DNA from: Bacillota bacterium
Lineage (GTDB): Bacteria; Bacillota_A; Clostridia; Lachnospirales; Lachnospiraceae
DNA: 64,000 bases
Direction of reading: 5' to 3'
Assembly: GCA_023407175.1 (NCBI GenBank)
Contig: JAEYMU010000017.1
Coordinates: forward strand, 1-64,000
Each line of letters starts with the position of its first letter. Position 1 is the stretch's first letter. The notes under the pieces were generated by a model that was not told the DNA's origin, ran no database searches, and worked only from the letters and a program-made list of their open reading frames with translations. Both the position numbers and the translations under genes were made by a program. Positions 52,529 through 61,082 of the stretch are shown in pieces.

Positions 52529-52595
52529 TTGATTTTTTTGAACAACTTAAGTATAATACAGGTAAGATAGAAAGAATGTAGCTGTGGCTACATTC
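52529..52595. promoter_or_regulatory. Divergent hcp / hcpR control region with a perfect palindrome
   Basis: Plus-strand promoter TTGATT (52529-52534)-17-TATAAT (52552-52557) for the regulator. Minus-strand extended -10 TGTATTAT (52560-52553) for hcp. Palindrome arms GAATGTAGC (52574-52582) and GCTACATTC (52587-52595), 4-base spacer. Its centre is about 39 bases upstream of the expected hcp start (class II activator position) and about 20 downstream of the regulator's start (repression). Confidence 0.75.
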
Positions 52596-52635
52596 CGAAC
52601 TGAGAATAAAAATAATCCGGAAGAAAGGATTGTCC

Positions 52636-53394
52636 ATGGAGAAAAAGGATAATTCCGAGGGAAAAGGGATAGTACAAAATAGATATGGAGATATCATGGA
52701 AGAATATTGTCCGGTATTAAAAAAATGTGCATTATTTCGCGGGATTGAAGATACACAGCTGGTTCCCCTGATGCAATGCATGAATGTCAGGATGAAGCAA
52801 TACCGGGAGGACGAATATGTTTTTTTAAATGGAGATGAAATCAATGATATCGGCGTGGTGCTGGAGGGCACCATAGAAATCGTTAAGGAAAGCCTGGCCG
52901 GCAATAAGAATATTGTGGCAATCCTGGGACAGGCGGACATGTTTGCCGAAGGAATTGTCTGTACCCGGGCTCGGATATCACCGGTAAGCGTACGGGTCAG
53001 AGAGGAAACAAAGCTGATATTGATTCCCTATGAAAGAGTGATCCGCTCCTGCGGGAACAGCTGCGCCTTTCATATCAGGCTGATACAGAATATGATGGTG
53101 GTATTGGGTGAGAAGAATGTGGTGCTTAACCGGAAGATGGAGCTGCTTATCTTAAAGGGAATGCGGGAGAAGCTGGCAAGCTATTTGCTCAATGAAGCTG
53201 TGCGAAGCGGCGAAACCGTATTTCAGATAGGACTCAACCGTAATGATTTAGCGGAATACCTGAATGTGTCCCGTACCTCCATGTGCAGGGAGCTGGCAAG
53301 GATGAAGGAGGAAGGGCTGATTGACTTTTATGGGAATAGCTTTAAGCTGACGGATAAGCAAAGGCTTATGGAGAGCTTAAGGGGAAATGACTAA
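52636..53394 (+). CDS. Crp/Fnr-family regulator, HcpR-like
   Basis: 252 aa. Cyclic-nucleotide-binding-type beta barrel (about 25-140: YCPVLKKCALFRGIEDTQLVPLMQCM, EYVFLNGDEINDIGVVLEGTIEI) and C-terminal Crp HTH (about 185-245: LNRNDLAEYLNVSRTSMCRELARMKEEGLIDFYG). No N-terminal four-Cys cluster of Fnr type is seen. Placed divergently from hcp, as HcpR regulators of anaerobes are, so nitric-oxide-responsive control is inferred. Two starts have ribosome sites: ATG 52636 and ATG 52696 (GGAG 5 bases upstream); the shorter begins MEEYCPVLKKC like many relatives. Confidence 0.85.
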   Translation: MEKKDNSEGKGIVQNRYGDIMEEYCPVLKKCALFRGIEDTQLVPLMQCMNVRMKQYREDEYVFLNGDEINDIGVVLEGTIEIVKESLAGNKNIVAILGQADMFAEGIVCTRARISPVSVRVREETKLILIPYERVIRSCGNSCAFHIRLIQNMMVVLGEKNVVLNRKMELLILKGMREKLASYLLNEAVRSGETVFQIGLNRNDLAEYLNVSRTSMCRELARMKEEGLIDFYGNSFKLTDKQRLMESLRGND

Positions 53395-53479
53395 AAAATA
53401 GGAAAAAAGTACTATTAATCATACATTAATTATTGTATAATTATGTTAAGAGTTACAAATGATTGGGGTGATACTTCCT

Positions 53480-55375
53480 GTGAAGAACAGAAAATTGATT
53501 GGGGTTATTATTTCAGAGGCGGAGGAATTATATCAGCATAAGCTGCTGAAGGGTATTATAGCACAGTGCCAGGCCTTGGATTATGACGTAGCCATATTTT
53601 CAACCTTCATTAAGAATACAGGTTTACCGGAATATAAAATCGGGGAAAAGAATATCTATAATCTGATCAATTTTGACCTGTTTGACGGGATAATCGTGGC
53701 CGCACTTACTCTGGCGATTGAAAACCTGTTAAAGGATATAGAGGATATGCTGCTTGCCCGGTGTAAATGCCCGGTTATATTTGTCGATGTGTATTCGGCG
53801 CATTATCCCAGCGTTACAACAAATGACAGGAAGCCGATGGAGCAGTTAACCGATCATTTGATTGAAAAGCACAGGATAAGAGATATCTTATGTCTGGCAG
53901 CTGATTCCAAGTCGCCATCCACCATAAATCGGGTAGCAGGATTTAAGGACTCTTTAGAAAAGCATGGAATCCCCCTAGAGGAAGACCGGATCAGCTATGA
54001 GGGAGATTTCTATTATTCCGGAGGAGAAAAGCTGGCGGGTGATATCATAAACGGCAGAGTGCGCAGGCCGGAAGCGGTTATGTGCATCAGCGACAGTATG
54101 GCAATCGGCCTTGTGAACGAACTGGTCAGACATGGAATTCGGGTGCCTGAGGATATCCTTGTTACAGGCTATGATGCTACGGATGAAGCAGCCTTTTGCA
54201 GCACGGTTATAACAACCTATTCGCCCCCCGTTACTCAGACGGGAGCAGAGGTTGTTTGTGAGCTGACAAGGCTTATGATCGGCAAACGGGCAGAGCGGGC
54301 GAATGTTAATCAGGGGCATCTTGAGATTGGACGCAGCTGCGGCTGTAACGATGTAGATTTTATGAAGCGCAGCAGCTTTAATCGTCTTAAGAAAAAGAAT
54401 GAGGATTATAAGAGTCTTTTGGACAGCTATATGATGGAGTCCATGACCTCGGTTATAGATTTTGACGAATGTATCAGAAAATTCTGTTATTATTTATATT
54501 TGGTAAAGGATCATTCAGATTATTACCTGTGTCTTTGTGATAACTGGGACGGGAGCGCCCATAATTATGCTTCCGATAAAGAAAAGACATTAGAGGTAGG
54601 CTATACGACTAAGATGTTTTTAGCCCTGGCAAAGGAAAATCAAGAGTTTGTAGACAGCTCCTATGTCTTTTTTACCAGGGACATGCTGCCGGATTTGTGG
54701 AAGGAACGGGCGAAGCCGAAGGCCTATTATTTTACGCCCCTGCATTTTAATGAAAATACCTTTGGATATGCTGTCCTTACCTATGGGGACAAGGTAAAGG
54801 TGTTTGACATTGCTTACCGTAACTGGAGCAGGAATATCATGAACATATTAGAATATAACCGTGTTCACAGGAGGCTGTACCGAACCTCCTTTCGTGATGT
54901 GCTTACCGGGATATATAATCGGAGAGGATTGGATCAGAACCTTCCTAATATTGTAGATGAAGCAATAACCCAGAACAAGAAGCTGGTTATTATTATGTCG
55001 GATCTGGACAATTTGAAAGCCATTAACGATGAGTTCGGGCATCAGGAGGGTGATAGTATCATAACCGTGGTTGCCAATGCATTTCAAAGCTGCAGCAGAG
55101 GAAATGATATCTGTGCCAGAATCGGAGGGGATGAATTTCTGGTGGTAGGACTGGAGGAGGAAGACGTTGCAGAAGACAGCTATATGAATGCCGTTTTGGA
55201 ATATATCGATAATTATAATCATAAGTCCAAGAAGCCATACCGGATTGAAATCAGTATGGGTTCAATTTCTGATTATATTACAGATGCTGAGGATATTAAG
55301 ATTATGATAAATCGGGCGGATCATATTATGTATAAAAATAAGGCAAGCAACAAGCAGAAAAAAAATCATAGATAG
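53480..55375 (+). CDS. Diguanylate cyclase with cytoplasmic LacI/periplasmic-binding-protein-like sensor
   Basis: 631 aa, no signal peptide or membrane segment. Residues 1-280 resemble the ligand-binding core of LacI/GalR regulators (RKLIGVIISEAEELYQHKLLKGI, CPVIFVDVYSAHYPSVTTNDRKP, AVMCISDSMAIGLVNELVRHGIRVPEDILVTGYDAT), but there is no HTH. About 320-455 is a middle domain, probably GAF-like. The C-terminal GGDEF domain is complete: SDLDNLKAINDEFGHQEGD, active site RIGGDEF (547-553) and inhibitory I-site RGND (540-543). It should make c-di-GMP in response to a small molecule, perhaps a sugar. GTG 53480 is chosen (GGGGTGAT 8 bases upstream); ATG 53459 lacks one. Confidence 0.88.
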   Translation: MKNRKLIGVIISEAEELYQHKLLKGIIAQCQALDYDVAIFSTFIKNTGLPEYKIGEKNIYNLINFDLFDGIIVAALTLAIENLLKDIEDMLLARCKCPVIFVDVYSAHYPSVTTNDRKPMEQLTDHLIEKHRIRDILCLAADSKSPSTINRVAGFKDSLEKHGIPLEEDRISYEGDFYYSGGEKLAGDIINGRVRRPEAVMCISDSMAIGLVNELVRHGIRVPEDILVTGYDATDEAAFCSTVITTYSPPVTQTGAEVVCELTRLMIGKRAERANVNQGHLEIGRSCGCNDVDFMKRSSFNRLKKKNEDYKSLLDSYMMESMTSVIDFDECIRKFCYYLYLVKDHSDYYLCLCDNWDGSAHNYASDKEKTLEVGYTTKMFLALAKENQEFVDSSYVFFTRDMLPDLWKERAKPKAYYFTPLHFNENTFGYAVLTYGDKVKVFDIAYRNWSRNIMNILEYNRVHRRLYRTSFRDVLTGIYNRRGLDQNLPNIVDEAITQNKKLVIIMSDLDNLKAINDEFGHQEGDSIITVVANAFQSCSRGNDICARIGGDEFLVVGLEEEDVAEDSYMNAVLEYIDNYNHKSKKPYRIEISMGSISDYITDAEDIKIMINRADHIMYKNKASNKQKKNHR

Positions 55376-55386
55376 AATGCCTTGCC

Positions 55387-55887
55387 TTATAGGCGCACCA
55401 CCTCGCTGTAATCGGCCAACAGCTGAAAAGCATCGGTATTCACTGAGCTCTTTGCATACATGGCACGGCGATACAGACAATAGAAGGTTGAAGCAGAGGG
55501 AGACGCCTTGCAGACGCCAAAGGAAAGCTTCAGGTTGTAATCCTTATGATAGCGGGTGATTTCCTCCGTAATCTGGATTACAAGCAGGGCAAGGTCGATA
55601 TCCTTATAGTCTTCCAAAAACATGGCAAAGCTGCCCGCCTGATAATGACAGAAAAGATTCGGCTCCTGAAGATATGATTTTAAGACGGACTTTACATAGC
55701 CTGCCAGCTCTTCGCCGGCAGCAAAGCCGTAATTTGTTATAATATCACTAAAATTATTGATTCCGAAGACGATCATAGTGTGGGAATATGGATTAGAATT
55801 ATCCTGAAGCAGCCTTTCAGCGGAGGCCACAAATTGATTGATGTGCTCCATTTTACCCTGATAATGAAAAGTACCATAAAATCTCAT
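55387..55887 (-). CDS. Degenerate GGDEF-domain protein under riboswitch control
   Basis: 167 aa, one GGDEF-like domain only. MIVFGINNFSDIITNYGFAAGEELAGYVKSVL corresponds to the D-x-D-x-F-K-x-I-N-D segment, but the active-site loop reads QAGSFAMF (83-90) in place of GGDEF, and the metal-binding Asp positions are lost, so it cannot be a cyclase. It may be a c-di-GMP or nucleotide receptor. ATG 55887 has GTGAGG about 10 bases upstream. A c-di-GMP-I riboswitch lies in its leader. Convergent with the complete cyclase gene, 11 bases apart. Confidence 0.8.
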   Translation of the reverse strand: MRFYGTFHYQGKMEHINQFVASAERLLQDNSNPYSHTMIVFGINNFSDIITNYGFAAGEELAGYVKSVLKSYLQEPNLFCHYQAGSFAMFLEDYKDIDLALLVIQITEEITRYHKDYNLKLSFGVCKASPSASTFYCLYRRAMYAKSSVNTDAFQLLADYSEVVRL

Positions 55888-55961
55888 TCGTATCAGCCTC
55901 ACTTTCAAACGGACTTTAGGCAGGTATAGGAAAAAGCATAGGTACAGTCCGGTGGAGTTAA
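55888..55961 (-). promoter_or_regulatory. Leader between riboswitch aptamer and the degenerate GGDEF gene
   Basis: Read on the minus strand it holds CGGACT (55951-55946) and AGTCCG (55915-55910), a possible stem followed by TTTGAAAG, then the ribosome site. It is the likely expression platform. No long T-run, so control of translation is as possible as termination. Confidence 0.4.
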
Positions 55962-56048
55962 TGGAATGCAACTGGCTGCCGTTTCTTTCGATCAGATTAG
56001 GCCCTATAGCTTTGCGTCGCTACCTTTCGATAGGTTTGCCCGTATCAA
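55962..56048 (-). promoter_or_regulatory. Cyclic di-GMP-I riboswitch (GEMM-I)
   Basis: On the minus strand the conserved parts occur in order: GGGCAAACC (56042-56034), a short hairpin capped by GAAA, GACGCAAAGC (56018-56009), TATAGGGCCTAA (56008-55997), a second variable hairpin, and GGCAGCCAGTTGC (55981-55969). These are the fixed nucleotides of the GEMM-I aptamer, including the G-A-C-G-C-A-A-A-G-C core and the GAAA tetraloop with its receptor CCTAA. It precedes a GGDEF-family gene, the classic setting. Boundaries are approximate. The remaining 145 bases up to the terminator at 56194 are AT-rich and hold no gene I accept. Confidence 0.9.
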
Positions 56049-56193
56049 TTTTATTATGTCGATAAATTTGTATATTTCACCCTATTTATAGATTTTACTA
56101 TCTTTTATTGATGCTGTACAGAAAAAATAAGGGAAATAGGACTAATTACTCCCATGGTAATGCCGGAATGTGTTTGAAAGTAAATGCTATAAT

Positions 56194-56235
56194 AAAAGTG
56201 CTCCAAGGCAGCATAAAAGCCTTGAAGCACTTTTT
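56194..56235. terminator. Bidirectional terminator hairpin
   Basis: AAAAGTGCTCCAAGGC (56194-56209) pairs with GCCTTGAAGCACTTTT (56219-56234) with one mismatch, with U/A-rich tails on both strands. It ends the ABC operon on the minus strand. Confidence 0.85.
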
Positions 56236-56239
56236 ATTA

Positions 56240-57037
56240 TTATTGTCCGTTAATCAGCTGAAGAATATAATTACGCTTTTGATGGAAGCTTTCCGTATAT
56301 CTGGCATTATCTGAATTTTCTTCAATATAGTCCTTTGTGAAGTTCACCGGAAAATCTGCGATAATCCGTCCGGGATGCTTCGACATAACAAGGATACGCG
56401 TGCCTAATAACAGAGCCTCATCCACATCATGTGTAATAAAGAAGATGGTTTTTCCTGAATTCCACCAGATTTTCCGTATCAGCCCCTGCATCTGTTCTCT
56501 GGTCAGGGCATCCAGTGCTCCGAAGGGCTCATCCATAAGCAGGATTTCCGGATTGTTAATCAGGGCACTGGCTATGGCGGCCCGCTGCTTCATGCCGCCG
56601 GATAATTCATAGACCTTCTTATCTGCAAATTCTGTCAGGTCCACCTTGTCAAGGTAGGTGTCCACGTCCTTTTTTATTTTATCCTTGGGGATCTTGTTCA
56701 TCCTGGGACCAAAGGCGATATTTCTTCGCACAGAGAACCATTCGTAGAGCGGAGGCTGCTGGAATACCACACCCCGGTGGGAATCAATTCCCCTGATTTC
56801 CTTCTGCTTTAGCTTGACGGAGCCTTTGGTTGGAGTGATAAAGCCGGCCAGAATATTAAGAAGAGTACTTTTTCCGCAGCCGCTGGGTCCCATCACACAT
56901 ACGAACTCTCCCGGATATATATTGATATTGACCTGGTCGATTGCCGGAATTGCCGCCGGGTTCTTATCATAGGCCAGGGATACATCCTCCATGGAAATCA
57001 ATTCATTATTCGTTTCGAAAAAATCATCTACCTTCAT
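56240..57037 (-). CDS. ABC transporter ATPase, sulfonate/taurine/nitrate type (SsuB/TauB-like)
   Basis: 265 aa. Walker [11 protein letters not shown]-loop GVVFQQPPLYEWFSVRRNI, signature ELSGGMKQR, Walker B ILLMDEPFGALDALTREQM and H-loop FITHDVDEALLLG; the last two phrases mark the nitrate/sulfonate/taurine class. ATG 57037 is chosen because GGTGAT pairs well with 16S rRNA 7 bases upstream; GTG 57049 and ATG 57046 are also in frame. Last gene of the leftward operon, with the permease and binding protein upstream. Confidence 0.88.
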   Translation of the reverse strand: MKVDDFFETNNELISMEDVSLAYDKNPAAIPAIDQVNINIYPGEFVCVMGPSGCGKSTLLNILAGFITPTKGSVKLKQKEIRGIDSHRGVVFQQPPLYEWFSVRRNIAFGPRMNKIPKDKIKKDVDTYLDKVDLTEFADKKVYELSGGMKQRAAIASALINNPEILLMDEPFGALDALTREQMQGLIRKIWWNSGKTIFFITHDVDEALLLGTRILVMSKHPGRIIADFPVNFTKDYIEENSDNARYTESFHQKRNYILQLINGQ

Positions 57038-57079
57038 ATTCTTCATCACCCATGCTTACTGCTTTTATTTTGTGGCCTG

Positions 57080-58177
57080 TTATTTTAATGCGGCTTCTAC
57101 AAAAGAGGTATCAATTGCATTCTGGAAGGTTGCCAAATCGGGAGCACTGCTTAGATTTCCCTGCTCCGCATGGAAATCGGCAATTGTTTTTAAGGTATCG
57201 GCTAATTTGCCCTTACTGCCTGCAGTACCCAGATAATCAGCAGTAAGCTGATCCTCTCCGGATACCCAGATATTATCGGTAACCTGACCCTTAGCATTTT
57301 CCTCGGTGATTCCTTCCCAGGCTGCCACATCCGAGGTTGCCTGATCGGGATTGTTCTTTACGACATCATAAACCTGAATTAAGGCCTTCACATAGGCGGT
57401 TACCAGAGAGGGATACTGCTCGGCAAATTCTGTTCTGGCAACTGCGATTTCCGGTATGGTAATGCCCTGCTCGGCTAACTCGCCGTCATTGGTTATGATA
57501 ACACCGTCATTTTTCACACATTCATCGAGGGCCGGGCTCCAAATATAGGTGGCATCGATGTCTCCCCGTGACCAGGCAGCGGCAATATCCTGACCGCCCA
57601 TATCAAGAAGTGTGACATCCGAGGCGGAAAGACCTGCAAGCTTAAGTGCGTTCAGCAGAGCATAATGGGAAGTCGTACCAAAGGGAGTTGCGATGGTCTT
57701 ACCCTTTAAATCGGCAACCGTACTGACACCGGCTTCCTTCTTTACAGCGAGAGCTTCGATATTTCCGCCCTCAAGATAGCTGACAAATACAGCCTTATAG
57801 CTGATACCGTTTGCGATACCGAGTGCAATGGGTGAGGAGCCGAAGCAGGCCAAATCCACATCACCGGATACAATTGCATTGTTGATGTCGGTTCCGGCGG
57901 AGTAAGTAACGATATTAGCCTCTACGCCAAGACTCTCAAGAAACTTTTCCTGAACGAGGATGGCGGATTCCGGCCCCCCGGCGATTACCCCGATGTTGAC
58001 TACGGACGGCAGAGCCTCTGCAGCATCAGAGCCTGCGGCAGGAGTATCAGTCGCACCGGCTGACGGAGTAGAGGTTGTATTGTTATCGTCAGTAGCTTTC
58101 TTGGAACTACAGGCAACAAGAAGAGCTCCCGTAGTTAACAATAATCCGACCAGTAAAATTTTTTTCAATACTTTCAT
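57080..58177 (-). CDS. Substrate-binding lipoprotein, SsuA/TauA/NMT1-like
   Basis: 365 aa. Lipobox LLVAC (Cys23), then a Ser/Thr/Pro/Ala-rich linker to about residue 55, then a type II binding domain with NIGVIAGGPESAILVQEKFLESLGVEANIV, DVDLACFGSSPIALGIANG, KGKTIATPFGTTSHYALLNALKLAGL and AWSRGDIDATYIWSPALDECVKNDG, the layout of taurine/sulfonate-binding proteins. The ligand cannot be told; aliphatic sulfonates, taurine or related sulfur compounds are the best guess. Strong AGGAGG site. Middle gene of the importer operon. Confidence 0.88.
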   Translation of the reverse strand: MKVLKKILLVGLLLTTGALLVACSSKKATDDNNTTSTPSAGATDTPAAGSDAAEALPSVVNIGVIAGGPESAILVQEKFLESLGVEANIVTYSAGTDINNAIVSGDVDLACFGSSPIALGIANGISYKAVFVSYLEGGNIEALAVKKEAGVSTVADLKGKTIATPFGTTSHYALLNALKLAGLSASDVTLLDMGGQDIAAAWSRGDIDATYIWSPALDECVKNDGVIITNDGELAEQGITIPEIAVARTEFAEQYPSLVTAYVKALIQVYDVVKNNPDQATSDVAAWEGITEENAKGQVTDNIWVSGEDQLTADYLGTAGSKGKLADTLKTIADFHAEQGNLSSAPDLATFQNAIDTSFVEAALK

Positions 58178-58197
58178 AATTTCTTTTCCTCCTATTT

Positions 58198-58986
58198 TTA
58201 ATTTTTACCTTTCCAAAATACGATTTTTCGTTCCAGGTAGAGCAATACCTTATCCAGAATGATACCTGTAATACCCATGATGATGATACCGACAAAAATT
58301 ACATCACTGCGCAGATATTTACTGGCATCCAGTACCATCCAGCCGATTCCGGAGACCGCTGCGACCATCTCGGCGGCAACAGAAGTGGCATACGCCGTAC
58401 TCATGGCATTGCGCAGGCCGACAAATATATCCGGCAGGGCGGACGGGAAGATGACGTAAAAAAAGATTTGCGCCTTATTAGCACCCAGGGTACGGGCGCG
58501 GTTGATATAATCCGCCTTCACTCTTGTAACACCGGCAACACAGGAAAGATAGATTGGTGCAAATGCACCCAGATACAACAGTAAAACCTTCGAGCTGTCC
58601 CCGATGCCCATCCACAGGATAATGATTGTGTAGTAGCCCAAGGGAGGAAGCGGTCTGACAAAAGCAATTACAGGTTCAAATACAGCACGGATTTTCTCGG
58701 AGTAGCCGCTTAGCAGACCCAACGGAATTGCTGTTATTACCGCAAAGAAAAATGCGGTAAAAAGTCTTCTTAGGCTGGAAAAAAGATGCTCCCACAGGGT
58801 ATAACCCTTATAGCCCTTTTTCAGAAGTTCCAGAAAGCTGATCCAAACCTTCTCCGGTGACGGGAAGATAATTCCCGATACTCTCCCCTTCCACGTTAAT
58901 GCCGTCCATAAGATAAAGATTACGACGCCTGTCAATATGCTGATCATATAAGTTATCTTCTTAATCTTAATGGCAGCCCCCTCCAT
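58198..58986 (-). CDS. ABC transporter permease, SsuC/TauC-like
   Basis: 262 aa, six membrane segments, with EAA-type loop INRARTLGANKAQIFFYVIFPSALPDIFVGLRNAMSTAYATSVAAEM (about 155-200), typical of SsuC/TauC. The start is unclear: ATG 58986 has no ribosome site upstream, because its own first codons read GGAGGGG. That sequence is ideally placed for an ATT codon at residue 6, or the ATG at residue 14 is used. The gene continues the leftward operon into the binding protein, 20 bases away. Confidence 0.88.
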   Translation of the reverse strand: MEGAAIKIKKITYMISILTGVVIFILWTALTWKGRVSGIIFPSPEKVWISFLELLKKGYKGYTLWEHLFSSLRRLFTAFFFAVITAIPLGLLSGYSEKIRAVFEPVIAFVRPLPPLGYYTIIILWMGIGDSSKVLLLYLGAFAPIYLSCVAGVTRVKADYINRARTLGANKAQIFFYVIFPSALPDIFVGLRNAMSTAYATSVAAEMVAAVSGIGWMVLDASKYLRSDVIFVGIIIMGITGIILDKVLLYLERKIVFWKGKN

Positions 58987-59005
58987 TTCATAGTTTATAT
59001 GTATG

Positions 59006-59034
59006 TAAAGTATGATATCATGGAAGATACTTTA
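59006..59034. promoter_or_regulatory. Inverted repeat upstream of the importer permease
   Basis: TAAAGTAT (59006-59013) mirrored by ATACTTTA (59027-59034), with GATATC between. A second small palindrome TTCCATTATGGAA (complement of 59043-59055) is next to it. Candidate operator or mRNA hairpin between the EamA and permease genes. Confidence 0.35.
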
Positions 59035-59091
59035 ACTTATTTCCTTCCATAATGGAACCCTCTATTATTGCATATGGGGTATTCAATATTT

Positions 59092-60027
59092 TCATAATGC
59101 CTGTGCCGCCCTGTCCTTACCGCATTTTACCACCAGCAGAACGCCGGCCAGCAGGATTGCAATGCTGATCAGCTCGTATTTTCCAGGCAGCTCCTTGAAT
59201 ATTATGATGCTAAAAAGAACGGACCAGATCATATAGGTTATGTTAAGAGACATGGCCCTGGCAGCGCCTGTTATATGGATCGCTTTATAATACATTAAGT
59301 AAGAACCGGTTTCAAGAAGAGCAGTAAGCAGTAACAGCAGCACGATGGTTCGAACAGTCAGGACCTCCAGAGTAAAGCTCCATGCCTTAAGCAACGGAAG
59401 AAAAATAAAGGCATAGCATAAAGTAGAGGTGGTATGCCTGATTTGCAGGGCCGCTTCATAAGGAACATCAGCATTCCTCATGGCACGAGAGGAAATAACA
59501 GCCTCCAGACCCCAGAAGACTGCACAGGCAAAAGCGAACGCGAAATATCCGAAGCTCCGGACAGAGCCCTGGGGAGTGCCGGTCATTCCGATTACGCCAA
59601 AAGCACAGAGGCCTATGCCGGCAAGCTGTCCCCTGGTCAGCTTATCCTTTAGGAAAATCCATGCTAGGATGGAACCAAAGGCCGGATACAGGGCGGATAT
59701 GACTGCGGTGTAGGAGGCTCCGATGTATTTGATGGACAAAAGATAGGAGCTCATACCAAGGGGACCGCCGAACAGCCCGCTTAGGATAAGCAGTCTGCCG
59801 TTTTTATTGCTTAACAATGCCAGGGCAGTGGTAGTGCGATAGCTTTTGTTTGCTTTCCGAAAGGCAAGGAGCCAGAGGCCGGAGAGGGTATCATTGAGAA
59901 AGGCGCTGATAAAAGGAGCCAGAAATACAGCCTGTTCGGTCTGTACAAAGGTACCCTTCATGAGCAGGACGGACAGCACAATTGTCTCCAAAGCCCACAG
60001 CATTCCCGCCCCGATTCCGTATCCCAC
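59092..60027 (-). CDS. EamA/DMT-family transporter
   Basis: 311 aa with ten membrane segments in two repeated halves (EamA x2: GLFGGPLGMSSYLLSIKYIGASYTAVISALYPAFGSILAWIFLKDKL and its echo near ITGAARAMSLNITYMIWSVLFSIIIFKELPG). Such transporters export amino acids, cysteine metabolites and other small molecules. It starts with GTG 60027, GGAGG 9 bases upstream, 39 bases after the LysR gene, so both are probably on one transcript. In a sulfur-linked operon it might export a thiol or amino acid (inference). Confidence 0.85.
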   Translation of the reverse strand: MGYGIGAGMLWALETIVLSVLLMKGTFVQTEQAVFLAPFISAFLNDTLSGLWLLAFRKANKSYRTTTALALLSNKNGRLLILSGLFGGPLGMSSYLLSIKYIGASYTAVISALYPAFGSILAWIFLKDKLTRGQLAGIGLCAFGVIGMTGTPQGSVRSFGYFAFAFACAVFWGLEAVISSRAMRNADVPYEAALQIRHTTSTLCYAFIFLPLLKAWSFTLEVLTVRTIVLLLLLTALLETGSYLMYYKAIHITGAARAMSLNITYMIWSVLFSIIIFKELPGKYELISIAILLAGVLLVVKCGKDRAAQAL

Positions 60028-60066
60028 GATGATGTCCTCCTGAAACTGTATTAAAGTGCTTAAACT

Positions 60067-60972
60067 TTAAAGTGTTATTTGTCGTGCGGTTTCCTTAATG
60101 ACATCCAGAACAATCTTATCGATTTTCTTTGCCTTGTATTTCATGCTCTCTACGTATCCGACTTCAAATTCCAGCCTTCTGTCGGATATGGGAAGCCTTC
60201 GAATGACTCCGCTTTGAATATAGATATCACATCGGGACATGAGCTTCGGGAAAAATGCTACATAATTATTCTGAGTAATCATGCTCTTAATGGAATCCAG
60301 ATCATCGATACGGAAGATGATATTCGGCACCTCGGATATACCCAGCATACTGGAGAGGCCGCCGTTGTATTTCTTGAATTCATCCCGGTAAGCAATATAA
60401 GGCTGCTTCATAAACTCCTCGTAGGTAATGCTTTCAGCCGTCCAGTAAGGAGAGTTCTTCCCTACATACAGCATATATTCATCGGTAAACAAGGGGGTAT
60501 ATTTTAAGTCGGTATTGCGCTCCAGCCCCTCATAATGGATTACAATACCAAAGCCTGAGATACCGGAGGAAACATTGTGCGCAACTGCGCTGCTTTCCGC
60601 TGTTGTAACGGACAGCAGGATTCCTGCGGTCTTTTCCTTTAAGAGCTGAAGGGTATTGGGGATAATCCAATCACAGATACAGGGGATACAGGTGATATTA
60701 ACCTCCCCGAAATTTCGCTGTTCCTTAGCCAACTGGGTAATATCCTCAATAGACTTAAAGATATCCTCCGTCTTTTGAAGCACCTGCTCACCTATCGGAG
60801 TCGGAGTGACACCGGCATTCGTTCTTTTTAGCAGGTCGATTCCCAGCTCCTTCTCCAGGTTTAGAATGGAGTAGCTGACGGAGGATTGTGACATATAGTT
60901 TTTCTCGGCGGCAACCGATATGGAATTATATTTTACCGCTTCCTTAAAATAATAGAGCTGTTCAAACTTCAT
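60067..60972 (-). CDS. LysR-family transcriptional regulator
   Basis: 301 aa. N-terminal winged HTH FEQLYYFKEAVKYNSISVAAEKNYMSQSSVSYSILNLEKELGIDLLKRTNAGVTPTPIGEQVL and a C-terminal inducer-binding domain (about 90-300). ATG 60972 has GAGGTGAT 7 bases upstream. Divergent from the phosphodiesterase gene and first of a leftward group (EamA, importer), so it probably controls both sides of the 61.0-61.2 kb gap. Inducer unknown. Confidence 0.88.
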   Translation of the reverse strand: MKFEQLYYFKEAVKYNSISVAAEKNYMSQSSVSYSILNLEKELGIDLLKRTNAGVTPTPIGEQVLQKTEDIFKSIEDITQLAKEQRNFGEVNITCIPCICDWIIPNTLQLLKEKTAGILLSVTTAESSAVAHNVSSGISGFGIVIHYEGLERNTDLKYTPLFTDEYMLYVGKNSPYWTAESITYEEFMKQPYIAYRDEFKKYNGGLSSMLGISEVPNIIFRIDDLDSIKSMITQNNYVAFFPKLMSRCDIYIQSGVIRRLPISDRRLEFEVGYVESMKYKAKKIDKIVLDVIKETARQITL

Positions 60973-61082
60973 ATCTATCACCTCGATGATTTATAATTCC
61001 TATATGTTTAGTATGGTTATAGATAATATAATGCTTTTATGCATATAAGTCAAGATATTTTATTTTCCATCAGGGGAAATAA

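Noticed and set aside
56108..56314. 68-codon plus-strand frame between the riboswitch and the ABC operon
   Set aside because: It runs through the terminator hairpin and the end of the ATPase gene on the other strand; basic low-complexity start, no ribosome site.
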